Shown here piece by piece: positions 45,101-58,020 of a DNA stretch of 64,000 nucleotides (the stretch's first letter is position 1; each line of letters starts with the position of its first letter). The stretch is from Chimonanthus salicifolius. Taxonomy: Eukaryota; Streptophyta; Magnoliopsida; Laurales; Calycanthaceae. The position numbers were made by a program, and so were the translations under genes. The stretch is taken from NCBI GenBank assembly GCA_013350335.1, contig CM023540.1, positions 21,741,175 through 21,805,174 of the forward strand, written 5' to 3'. The notes beneath the pieces were generated by a model that saw only the letters and a list, made by a program, of their open reading frames with translations, was not told where the DNA came from and did no database searches.

Positions 45101-46471
45101 TAATTCTTGCTTGCTTTTAATTTTGTTGGTTTATGGTGTACAGTTCATACAAATTCAAGGAGTTTGTTCTTATTTTGACAAACAAAATACATTAAAAAGC
45201 TAAAACCATTTTTTGATCAATTACACATTGAAAGATTCTCCATCAACTTATTACAACCTGGTTTTACTTTGAGAAGCCTTGATCATAAACAGTCCCTGTG
45301 GAGATTGATTCTCTGCAACTCTTTGGTTCCATTATAAGGAAAAGAACTACAGAACATTTTGTAATAAAGCTAAAAGTGTTCAGAAATTGGTGGGGTGACT
45401 TAAGTTTAAAGTTGTCTATTAGATCCCAGCAAATATGTGATTTCAGGGGATTCAAATTAATGAGTTTCTTTGACAATGGTCTCAGCTGGGGCCTGGGGGA
45501 AAGGTAGTCAAGTAGCCTATCAGTATGTGGAATCAGCCTCCAAAAGGTAAATTAAAATTGAATGTTGATGGCAACAGTATGGAGAAGGTGTGCTAACATT
45601 TGCTGGTCCACTTCTTGATGCCAGGCCAACTCAGCTTAATTTCATCCTCTGGAGAGGGTTAAAAGAACTAGCAAGGATGGGGAATGTGGAAGAATTGATC
45701 AATGGTGACTCTTACAGTGGGCCAAATGGGCAAACTATCCATGGTGTTTGCTCAATTTGGTGGAAGAAATCAGGGAGAGTATTAAGAGTAGGAACCTCAT
45801 AATTCATCAAGTTCCCATCAGCTAATAGCAGGGCTCATGACTTAGCCAAGGGGTAGGTTTGAAAAGCATTAGTCAATTAATATGTAATGTCAAGGAGACT
45901 CATCTTAGTGGGGCAACAGGTCTGTGCCCTGTTAGATTTGCTTCTTTCACTTGTACTCCTTTTTTTTTTCCATCATCAATAAATCGGTACCTTAAATCAA
46001 TCAAAAAGATAAATAAATAAATTGGTACCTTAAAAAAAGGTCCATTAATAAGATAGCAGCATATACAAGTCTCCAGAAAATCAAGAAGACCTGGGAAACC
46101 CATTCAATTCCGTCGTTTTTTATGGTGGAATTAAACCCTACACCATTTTGTACTTTCCTTCAGAAGTAATGTTGACCAGAAAATACAACCTCGAGGTTAT
46201 TGCCAAACAGAGTGCCTCAAACTGCACCATAATGCCTTCCCTTATATGAGAAACTGAAATTTTGTTTTGACTCTCGAATGGGACTCGACCATAGTAGTCA
46301 ATTATGTTTCATTTTGGCCAAAATGAGGCCAAAACATTTCGTTTCAGCATGAGAATTAAAAAGAAACACCCCACGAAATTTTTCAGTCTCTGTTTCAGTC
46401 CATTTAGGTAATTTCAGTGTCTTTCGGTTCATTTTGGCCGAAACAAACTTCATTTCAGTAAAAAATACACA

Positions 46472-46520
<49 letters not shown>

Positions 46521-49500
46521 GTATACAAAGATATATGTATACATATACATATATGTATACATATATATATATATATACATATATGTATGTATATATATAT
46601 ATATATTGTGTTTCGGTCTGACAAATATATTTATTTTGCTTCTTATTATTAATTTAATCACTTATTCTTCAAAATTAATTAGAAACTATTGATTTATTTT
46701 TTCTAATTTCAAGATTTTAACATAATCTACTATTTTATTAATTTTTTCTATTTCTAATTAATATTTTCATATTTCCTTTATTTTTCTTTTTTTATGATTT
46801 TAATACAATTCACTATTTTATCATTTCTATTTTCAATTCCTAATATTTCAGTTTTTCTACTTCTTAATTGTCTATATAATTTTTCAAATTTTAAATTTGT
46901 TCTGGAGTCTATTTCGAAACGGAACACCAAAACAAATGAAACATCAAAGCCTTCCATTTCAGAAGCAATCCGAAACGGCCTTTGAGACGAAATTGACAAC
47001 TATGGACTCATCTGCAGTTCACAAACATCAGCTGTGTGGAATTTGTCTGTCCAGCACTTGTTCTATCTTTCTTTCATTTTTTTTTCCTTTTTGGGAGGGG
47101 GGAGGTGGGGTGGGTCCATAACAGAAACTCATTTCAAGTTCCCCATGGGCTGATTACAATGGAAATTGTCAATACATTCTGCTAGCCAGTCTAGGAAAGC
47201 GACCTCAAATTTGAGTATTAGCATGGCACATGTGAATAGACCTAAGCAAAATTTGATCTGACCTAATTATCCGAACTGAACCTGAGCATTTTAAATAGAT
47301 ATAGGTTTAAAGTTTTATAACCCGAATCCGAAATAGATTCGAACTGACTAACCCATTTAATGAACAAGTAATGAGTTGAAAACTGTTGACTCGAACCTGA
47401 AATTAACCCGACCCGACTGACCTGTGTTGCTAGGTCTACCTTAAACTAGACCTGGCAAAATTTGACTCGACTAGATTACCAAAAGTAAACAAGAGCATTT
47501 TAAATGGATATGGGTTTAAAATTTTGTGACCTGAGCACGAAATAGAACCAAACCAACTAACCCGTTTAATAAATGAGTAAGTAATGGTTTTACCGTATAA
47601 AAAAGAAACAAGTAATGGGTTGAAGATTGTTGACGCGAACCTGAAACGACCCATTGTCAGTCTACCCGTGAAAGCCAAGCTATGTTCAACACAGCCCTGT
47701 CTAGCAAATGGCCATGGTGCATGTTCAACAAGGCTATGTTCCTTCGCTTGGGGTATTTTTATAAAAAATTGGACCATTTATAGATTTGTGCATGTCATCC
47801 TTGAGGAGACCATGATATATGCAGTTTTCCAATTTCACCAGGTGTATCTAAAGAAGTTTCTCTTGGGGTACACTATTACATTTAGCGACCAGAAACCACC
47901 GGCACCCTTACTGTCAAGTCCTCCACAATACAATATCCAGGAAAAGGAATAATCCCAAGCTATTTTCCTGCATTTGGTCAATTAAGGCCCACAAAACAGT
48001 TGTCTTTCTGCTGGTCACTAGGTTTAGACACAGACTATGGAACATTTATAGTAGGCAACAGATCAACATTTTTAAGTGATAGGCAAAAGATCATCATCAA
48101 CAGCTGTCTTATGTGGGGGTTTTCCCTTTTTTTTTAATGATAACAGCTGTCTTATGTGTTAAGTGCTACAGAAAGGGTCAACATTGCAGTTATGTTACTG
48201 GAGCCTGGAGCCACTTCTTCCTGTTGATGACATGTCTTGATAACATCCCACACACTGTAGCTGATAACATTAATTCCTGGTCCTGCCATTATGGTAGCAA
48301 AATACTCAAAGTTCTTTCCCTGAACTCTTGTTTCTTCATATTTTGGTCAAGGCATGAGAGGAACAACAGGGTCCTCCAAAGTTCATATGGTCCTCTCAGA
48401 AAGCCAGAGAAGCAGTCGAGGCCAAATTTTCTCCTCAGCCTGCACCCATAGAGAATCCCCAGTTTTTTTTCAAATCTGGCCTTGATCATTCCACCCTGGC
48501 CTGCCTTCTTGCTAATGCAGCTTCTGTGCCCACCACCAAGTGGGGTCCCCACCAAGAGATTATCTCAAGCTCAAATCTGACAGCAGTAACATTCCAGGAT
48601 CCTTGCAACCCGGCATTCGTGAGCCAATCAAGGATCAGCAGATGCAATCCTGAACTCGACTCTGTCCCTGGCTCAAGTCCTGGCTATGCTCACAGGGTGT
48701 TTAGCTTTACCATCTCACACATCTCATCCTCTGGTTGAGGGTGACCCGTTCTTTGCTTAGCATTGACCAACCCCCTACCCCCTACATCTCATCCTCTGGT
48801 TGAGGGTGACCCGTTCTTTGCTTAGCATTGACCAACCCCCTACCCCCACCCCCCACCAACACCAACCCCCAATTCAAATGTTGCCACTTCAAAGAAGGGA
48901 AAAGAAGAAGAAGGATAAATGCAAGCAAAGGACTGTGTGGTATACATCAGTCCAGATAATACTTACTTTGTGCACCCAAAACAAGAAAAACTCAGAGCTA
49001 ATACAGTGCTGCCCCAATTAATCAAATCTCCTTTATGCACTCATTTTTTACCGAGGGGGCAACCACAACATTGCTATCATTCTGTGTCGAAGATCAAGTT
49101 TAGATGTTCCCTCAAAGAAGACACATTTTACACTTACATTTCTCTTATTTGAATGTGAACTTAGGTGTTGAAAGGGTTTCAAAGAAAGGATGAATTGCAC
49201 AGAACTATAAAACTATAAGAATTTCACTATCAAATCTTGAATTTTATTTTCATTCAATTAAAGGGAAAAAAAAACCAGTAGACTTGCCTTGACCACAGTT
49301 CCCAGTATTGCCTCAGTATAATCAATATTAATGTTTGAATACAGATTAATGCCATCCCTCTGAATTCCTGGCTTTTCATTGACATGAAGGAATAAATAGA
49401 GGTCGCCCGCAATTCCCCTACATGAAAAGTAACAACAAAGTCACCAATGTCAAGCAACCTAAATGCAAAAGAGCATTAAATAAGGTCAATAAAAGCAAGT

Positions 49501-52500
49501 TCACAGATCCAGAATCAACCAATGAGACTTCTAAATGAGAATGATAAACAGATATTAACCAGAGCCAAGGCCAGGATATGATGATGGGATATTGACATCA
49601 TATCCACAAGAAACAAACAAGTCACAAAGATGTTGACATTTGTATAAAAAAAAATAAAAAGCTAAGTGTGGTTTTACAGAAAAAAGAAAACTAAAACCAT
49701 GTTAACAAAATAGAGAAAAATTGCAAAAACAAAATAGAAAGGAATACTTGAGCAACATCTGCATGAACACTCTTTGAACAAAAAGCAATGCGAGTTTGAT
49801 GGTGATAGATAGTGGCATCATTTATTTGGAAAGATGATCCAACTGAGAAGGTGGATTTGCATACAAAAGGTACATCCATGAACTTTGTTATAATTGTAAG
49901 AAAATCTTCTCTACCAATACTGTCATCCATCATCATTATTTAGCAGTCAATAATAGATAGTGACTAATAAAAAAACACAATAGACTAGAGTGTGTATGAA
50001 GTTCTTAGATTTCAGCTGTAAAACATCTGAAGATTGCATTCCTTTGCTTAAAAATGTAGGGGCATTTTTAAAGAAGCCATGTTATGCTCCCCTCCGTTTG
50101 TGGGCATCCCAATCGTAGAAGAATGGGATCTCCAATTGGAGCTGCACTGGCAATGTCTCTGCCTGCAGAATTGACCATTCTCGAGCCTTCCAAGTTTATG
50201 ATGAGGCCCTTCAATTGTTACATGAGTTGCCTATTCTCAAAGATGCCCTTTCTCCAGGCTCGAGTTCTGGACAGAAAGTCTCGACATCAGATCTGTCTGG
50301 GTAAGGAGTATGGCCTTCCCCTTCGTGCGTGGATTCTGGAAGCTCTCAACGTGACAGAGACTTCCTTGATAAAGTAATTGAGGTTGACCCTTTCACAACT
50401 GCTAGGAGGCATTTCTTGTTTGCCAGATTTTGAGTGGTCAGGTCGCCAAGGCTCCAAGACCTTAAACCCATTCTGTTCTAATGTTTGAGATGATTTGGTT
50501 GAGTCGAAGATGACTTTTTCATCTCCAAGAGTTTCTTTTGTTGGATTTGTCAACGCCCATTTTATGGTGGTAACTCCGGCGAGCCCATCCCTATCTTTGG
50601 GATCCCTAGCCCGAGAGGCGATCGTACTCAGGTCAATGGAGAGGTCAAAGATTTTCAAAATCCCACATTGGTGCTGACACATGTTGTAACAACCCTACTC
50701 TGCCTAGTATGATATTGTCCGCTTTGAGGTCTCACACACACCCTCACGGTCTTGCATCGGGACGTGCCATACACACACCCCAAAAGGCCTCATGCTGAGA
50801 GAAGGGAGAGTTTCACCTATATCCTAGGGTCAGGACAACTGTCCAGGTGATATGGGATTGCACTCCCAACGCCATTACTAGCGAATTTATCTCTCTATGT
50901 TCACGCCACTGTGGAGTCTCTCCTCCTACTTCCACTGGCGACTATCAACATCGTGTTCGGGAGCTTTCATCCATGGCCACTACTGCCGTCTCGGATTAAG
51001 GGAACAGAGTACACCATCCAGAACTGGGTCATCACAATCCCCCCACCTGAGACGAGAGCCTCCTCGGCCCTAATACCATCTTGTAACGACCCTGCCCCAC
51101 CATGACCAAAAAAAGTCTAGTCTCCATTCATCACATTCTACATAGATTTTTAAATAGCATTTTCAAAATGGCTATGCAACATGGTTGTTGGTCCCATCCA
51201 ACCATACAAAATGAAAAAGTACATCTAGATTAGCTAAAATACCAAGTCAACGAAATCTAATTTTTTGAAAAATCTAATACAAGTCCATGAAACAAATGGT
51301 TAAATAAATCAGATGGCTAGAAATATCAAATGTGGCTGAGGTTTGGTATTTTGGCTAATCTCATTATATGCTGTTTTATTTGTATAGTTGGATGAGACCC
51401 ACAATCATGTTACACGACCATTTGGAAAATGCTACTTGAAAATTCCACCTAGCGTATATGGTTTGGAGATAGTGAGGACCTTTTTTCAACCATCTTATGA
51501 AAAGATTGGGGCTTCTCATAATATGAAATAAGATGGGATTTTTTTCGGTTGAGCAATAATAATGAAGTTTCTTAAGAAATATCCCAAAAATGTATATCAA
51601 TAGTTGACAATAAAAACAATGCATGCCATGCACAAGGGTTCCGCTTTCCAAAAATAACGAATAAATAACACAGCACGTATCCATAAAAGCTTAAAGTATG
51701 TATATATACATTCACCAAGACAATAAAAAATGATGGTTCAGTTTTAACCTCCATTCTCCAAGCCTACATCATAAATGCTAGAAAAATACACTTCACAATT
51801 TCAATAAGAATTTAGGAAAACCATGTCCATGGCATAAGGAGGACACTGTTAGTGCCGTCTTGTGGAATGTTCTTACCTTCTTCTATCAAAGTTTCCTTCT
51901 CCTTGAACTTGCATGGTCATTCCATCATTAACACCAGGGGGGATATCTATTTTGAGATTGCGCTTTGACTTGACTCTACCACTGCCTCCACAACTTTGGC
52001 AATTATCAGTGATTACTTTACCATCACCACCACAGTTTGTACAAGCAGATACCTAGAAATCAGATAATGCCATCTATGGCACACATCAAAGACAAGTATA
52101 AATAAAGAAAAACAGCAGAACAACACAAAAAAAAAAATGCACTGATGTATGGATGAAGCAAACATATGAGACATTTGTCTTAAAGTAAATCTCATCATCC
52201 TCCACAATGGAATTTAAACAAATGACGCCTAAAGATATTTTGACCAGACGGAAATATATGCCTACAGAAAGAAGATTTAGTTCCTGAAACATTGTCATAA
52301 AATAGTGCTATATAGCTTAGAAGATCAGTGATTCTCAATCAAACACAATAGCCAGATAGCACACAGAATTCCATCTGAGACAAGATAGAATATCCAAGAT
52401 AGCATAAATGACTTGCAGGGCCCTTTGTCTCATATAATTCTAAAATTACCTTGGAGACCATTCCAAATGGTGTTCGCTGAGTATTCATTACCCCTCCCCT

Positions 52501-55500
52501 TCCTCCACAATGTGCACATGACTTTATTGAATCACTAGATTTTGCACCAGTTCCATTGCAATTATCGCATGTTTCAAAATGATGAAGTCCAATGTCTCTA
52601 GGCCCACCAAAAACCGACTCTTCAAAGCTTAAAGAAAGATCATACCTGCAATGAGAACAGCATTTTAGCAAAGCAACTTTCGACATTAGAGTGCCAATAA
52701 AAAACATTCAAGTTGAAACAAACAAGAATTTTCATTGATTAGAGTGCAAGTGGATATTCTGTTCTCTTCAAAGTTTATAGAAAGATCATACCTACAATAT
52801 AAACGGCATTTTAACATAGCAACTTTCGATATTGGAGTGCCAATAAAAAACATTCAAGTTGAAACGAGCAAGAATTTTCATTGATTAAAATGCAAGTGGA
52901 TATTCTGTTCTCTGACACATGCAAGTTTTTTTTTTTAAGTTCAAGCAAGTTTTTGTTTCCAACCAGTCAAACATGTTCTGTCCCAACCAAACCCTCTGCA
53001 AAGATCAGAAAGAAATATTTGCACTGGACCATATTTAGGCACCAAGATTATGAAAACTGTGCTGCATGAGTCGGAAATTGGAACTACAAACTTAAAGGAG
53101 TAAAAGAAAAGTAACATGAAAGAAATAGAACTTGAACCAGAGGGGTACTTATAAACTACATAATGTAAACTTAAAGGAGTCATAATTGCAAGTTTTTGTA
53201 TCCAACTAGTCAAACATGCTCTGTCCCAACCAAACCCTCCGCAAAGATCAGAAAGAAATATTTGCACTGGACCATATTTAGGCACCAAGATTATGAAAAC
53301 TGTGCTGCATGACTCAGAAATTGGAACTACAAACTTAAACGAGTAAAAGAAAAGTAACATCAAAGAAATAGAACTTGAACCAGAGGGGTACTTATAAACT
53401 ACATAATGTAAACTACTTATAAACTTTCAGAAAGTAATGCTAGATAGCTTCATAATCTCATGTCCTTTAGATATATTGTTGGATATAACAAGATAGGTCA
53501 AAGATCTCTAGGTAAACCACCCCTAAGTTCCATCCAGAGGTTTCACAATTCATCCTATTAGGTCACCTCTTGTTTAAATAACCCATAATTGATCATACTT
53601 CAATACCTGCTCCTAAAATCCAAATAGCTCTTTTGGCAACTAAGTTTATTCACCCTATGGTGGAGTTGCATGCACAATCAATATAGACTCAACAAGAGCA
53701 AGACACACCTCATGTTTATAGATCTTAATGCAGAAACTCTGTTATTTTAGTGCCCCCACACCCCTCCTTACGCCACACTCTTCGTGAGACCACGTATGTA
53801 TAGCTCACACATGGTGATTGGTCCATTGAAAAGGTCTAAGATTGCACATGCAACCCACAAAAAATCATCTTGATAAGATTGATCAAGCCATGTTTTTCAA
53901 GCCCTCGAATTTTTTTCACTTTTTCAACTCCTAAACTTTTACGTCTTTGAAAACAATGGCTTCATGCATCCAAAAATGATGATTCTTTATGAGGCACAAG
54001 TTCAAGACTAGACCTTTTAAATGAACCCCGTCGCCATCAACATAGGAGGGCCCCACATAGGTGGGCTCACAAAGAGTGCAGTGTAAGGAGGGGTGCATGA
54101 TGTGTGTGTGTGTGTAGCACACACCGGGTAACTCTACGGCGAGTGGCCCTTTGGGGTGAAGTGGGAATCGAACTCAGGACTCCCGCTTCTTAAGGTGGGT
54201 TCCTGGTATATATATATATATATATATAGAAAGAGAGAGAGAGGGCAGGTTTGGCCGACGCCCAAGCTGAAAAGCCCGAGTGTCCTAACCAATGTTGTCC
54301 AACTCGAATCATATCGGAAATTGGTCTAGGGGTGTGACTCGTGAATCGTAAATCGGTGAATCGTAAGAGTTATAATATTTTTGAATTTTTTACTATAATT
54401 ACATATAAAATGCCATAGAATAATAAGATGCATTGTTCAATTCCTCATAATATATAATTATTTATACTATAATTGAATAGTATATATTTTAGATAGATAA
54501 TTTAGAAGAAATATTTGTTTAATGTAATTATAAAATTTAATTTCAATTGAATAAATTGAATAAAATTGCCATTAACATGATAATAAATTAATAATATGAG
54601 CTATAAAAGAAATTTCTACATATCTTTTAAGATTTATAATATTAAAGTATATAGCTTGTTATACGTTGCTTTTTATAACCGCAGTTGTAGTGATAGAATA
54701 TTATATAAAAATTAAATTTTAATATATTTTGTAGAACTATTAATTATACAAATTATTTTTTATTATTAAAAAATTCATACGAAAATTATTATTTATACTA
54801 TTAAGTACTAATAAATTTAAAAAATCAAATAAATCAATAACATTTAAAATTGTAAATAACCCTCAATAACATCCATCAAATATTTTTTTGTAAAAAATAG
54901 AACTATTTATTTTTATAATAGATATAATTATACAAAAGATTGAAAAATAAAAGATTTCTTAATAAGAAAAAGAAAAATATAGTAAAAAATTAAATAGACG
55001 TTTCAATGAAAAGAATAAAAAATAAACATGAATATGCTGAGAAGAATCAAAGAATCTATTTATAAATAAATCGAAGTAATTTAAAAAAATATTAGCATTT
55101 ATTAAATATTAAAAAATAAAAATATAGACTTTTTTTTAAAATAGATATAGAAGATTGAAAAAAATAGAAGAGATATTTTTTAAATATAGATAAAAAAAAA
55201 AATCTTTAATTAAAAGACCCCGATAGTCCTTGCACACGAGAAGCCTTATTTCCGTGAAGACTACAAGTCCCCTCATTTCCGTGACATGAAATGAGGACTT
55301 GTAGTCTTCATGGCAAGACTTATTTCTGTAAAACCCTAAAATGCAGGAGTACAACGAAAATGCGAAATAAGGAAAGGGGAAACACGGCGGAAAGGGAGGA
55401 GAGTAAGGAGAAACGAAGAAGGAGAAGAAGAAAGAAGGAAGAAACATAGGTACAGACTCTTTTCTTCTTTTCCTTTTCCCTTTCCCTTTCCCTTTCCCTT

Positions 55501-57162
55501 TCCTTTCCCTCTTCTTTTTTTTTTTTTTCTTTCTTCTTCTTTGGATCGCATGATTGAATGATTGTTCGAGTTGGAATCGTACGATCTGCGATTTACCCAA
55601 AAATCGAACGATTATTGGCCATTTTCGATTTAGCATACGAGTTGACTCGCTGGACCATCAGAGTCGAGTCAACTCGTGCGAGTTGACTCGTAATTCGGAC
55701 GATTTTAACAACACTGGTCTTAATGGGTTGTGTCAGATAGTGAGTCCCACCTGATAATTACAACAATTATATAAATGGATAAAATATTATGAGGGCTATC
55801 AATACTATCAAAAACAGGACACAATGGATGATGTTAACTACTGATTTTTTTATGAACCATTAGATAACTAGTTTGGCCTATCACGATTAATCCAACAGTC
55901 AAACTGCATCTAATGAAAATTATAAAAGGTTATATCTTAGCTTTAGAAAGAGAAAAATATTTTTTACAAACAGGATTTAACATAAAATGGGTCTCACATG
56001 GGGCCATTGTTCATGGGTACCAAAAACGCCTATGCACGTACCCAATTTAACTTTTAAAGCGTATTGATCCAATTCTATAAATTTCCACCATTAAATAAAT
56101 GTGAAATTTTGAAGGCCTAAAAAAATATGACTTCTTTTATCTAACACAAGTGACAAGCCAAGGCCTTTCAAACCCACCCATCCAAGTGAGCTTAAGTGAG
56201 ACCATTGGGCCATTTACACCAAACTTTGGTGTAAACTAGTTTATGAGAGACCCATGTTATAATACATATAGGGTAGTGTTCAGCTGCATACCCCATACAA
56301 CACTCTCATGGTGAGAGTTCCATATGGAGCCAACCTATGACCAGGGGAATGGGTGGATTTGAAAGATCTATATGTGCATGTCGTGCTTATTAAAAATCAA
56401 CTTGATTGAATGACACTGGCCATGGTTAGGACCCAAAAATCAACAGTAGACAAGATGCAATTTTATCAAGTTCAATTCCATGGCTAGAGTCATTCAATGA
56501 AGTTGATGTTTTATAAGCTTCATATGCATGCATAGATCTTTCAAACCCACGATTTCGAGAAGAAAAAAAAAAAAGATCTTTCAAACCCACTCAATCCCAT
56601 GATCATAAATGAGCTCCACATGGTGATCTCACCGTAAGAGCACTTTATGGAATGTGTCGGTGATAATTTCCTATATATATATAAATCAATGTTCACCTGC
56701 AAACTAGTTTGCATGAACTTTGGTGCAAACTCTGGTTGTGGGGCCCATATTGGATCAAGTGGATCCATTTCCCTCCACACTGACCTACCCCTCATGAGTT
56801 GTATCCAATTTGACATAGAGATAAGGATCCCCTAAGAACAGTTCTCATGAGACTTTCGTGAAAACGGCTAATGGGTGCCACCTAGATTGGTGGATTTTTT
56901 TTATGACTAAAGGCACCAGGCGTCTCACCCGACTAGTCTTTCGAGCATGTGAAAACCTCCCAATCCGCACATACCGGGTAAGTCTACCGGGAGTGGCCCT
57001 TCATTGGGGTTGAGCGTGAATTAAACCCAAGACCTTGCGTCATGAGGCGAGCGCCTTAACCGTCAGGCCAACCCCTTGGGGTTGCACATAGATGGGTGGG
57101 TTTGAATGGCCTTGGCTTGTATATAGTGCCTATAAAATTCCATCTTAATTGAATCATTGTTT

Positions 57163-57209
<47 letters not shown>

Positions 57210-57972
57210 CAATGGGCTTTAAAATTCAAATTGGGTACAAGTACCCTAAGACAGTTTTCATGAGAAATTTGGTTTGTGAGGCCCTTAATAGACTTAATGG
57301 ATCCAATTTCCCCCGCACACCCACTTACTCCTGTAAATTACACTCGTACACGATTTGACTTTTAAAGCCTATTGATCTAATTAAGATGGTCTTAAAAAAC
57401 GTGACTTCTCTCATCCAATCAAGATAAAACTTTACCCACGATAGTCTTATGAGAACTAGTTCCTAGGAGATCTTTATTGTATATATAATGGATCTAATTG
57501 TAGAAGACCAAACACAATCCCAGTGCGTAGAGTTGAGAGGCTACAAATTGAAGCCACTAAGAGGAGAGGATAACCTTTGAAAGCATAGAGGGAAGGGATA
57601 AAAAATGATATGTTAGACTATAGCATGAGTGATGGTATGGTTTAATAGGGTCAATTGGAGAAAAACAAACTCATAAGCCAACCCCAAATAGATGGGATAT
57701 TAGCTGATGATGATAGATCCAATCCACTTACCCCCTGTGAATTACACTCGTACTCAATTTGACACCAATTTGAATATTAAAGCCCATTGGTTTAACCCAA
57801 TAAATTTCCACTGTTAGATAAACGTAAAATTTTAAGAGCCTTAAAAAACATAGCTTCTCTTATCTAATCAAGATAAATTTTATAGGCAACATATACAAGC
57901 CAATGCCATTCAAACTCACCCATCTATTTAGGCCCAGGTGGCACCCACTAGCTATTCTCATGAAAGTCTCAT

Positions 57973-58020
<48 letters not shown>

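Noticed and set aside
46298..46661. Ile/Tyr/Cys-rich frames over the CA/TA tract
   Set aside because: Low-complexity microsatellite translation on both strands.
50287..50682. 131-codon minus-strand frame in a DnaJ intron
   Set aside because: No known motif, and opposing frames of similar length exist; next to an LTR-like repeat. Could be retroelement coding debris but not supportable.
55136..55636. 166-codon frame with Lys/Arg-rich stretch
   Set aside because: It comes from the polypurine/polypyrimidine tract and AT-rich interior of the hAT-like element.
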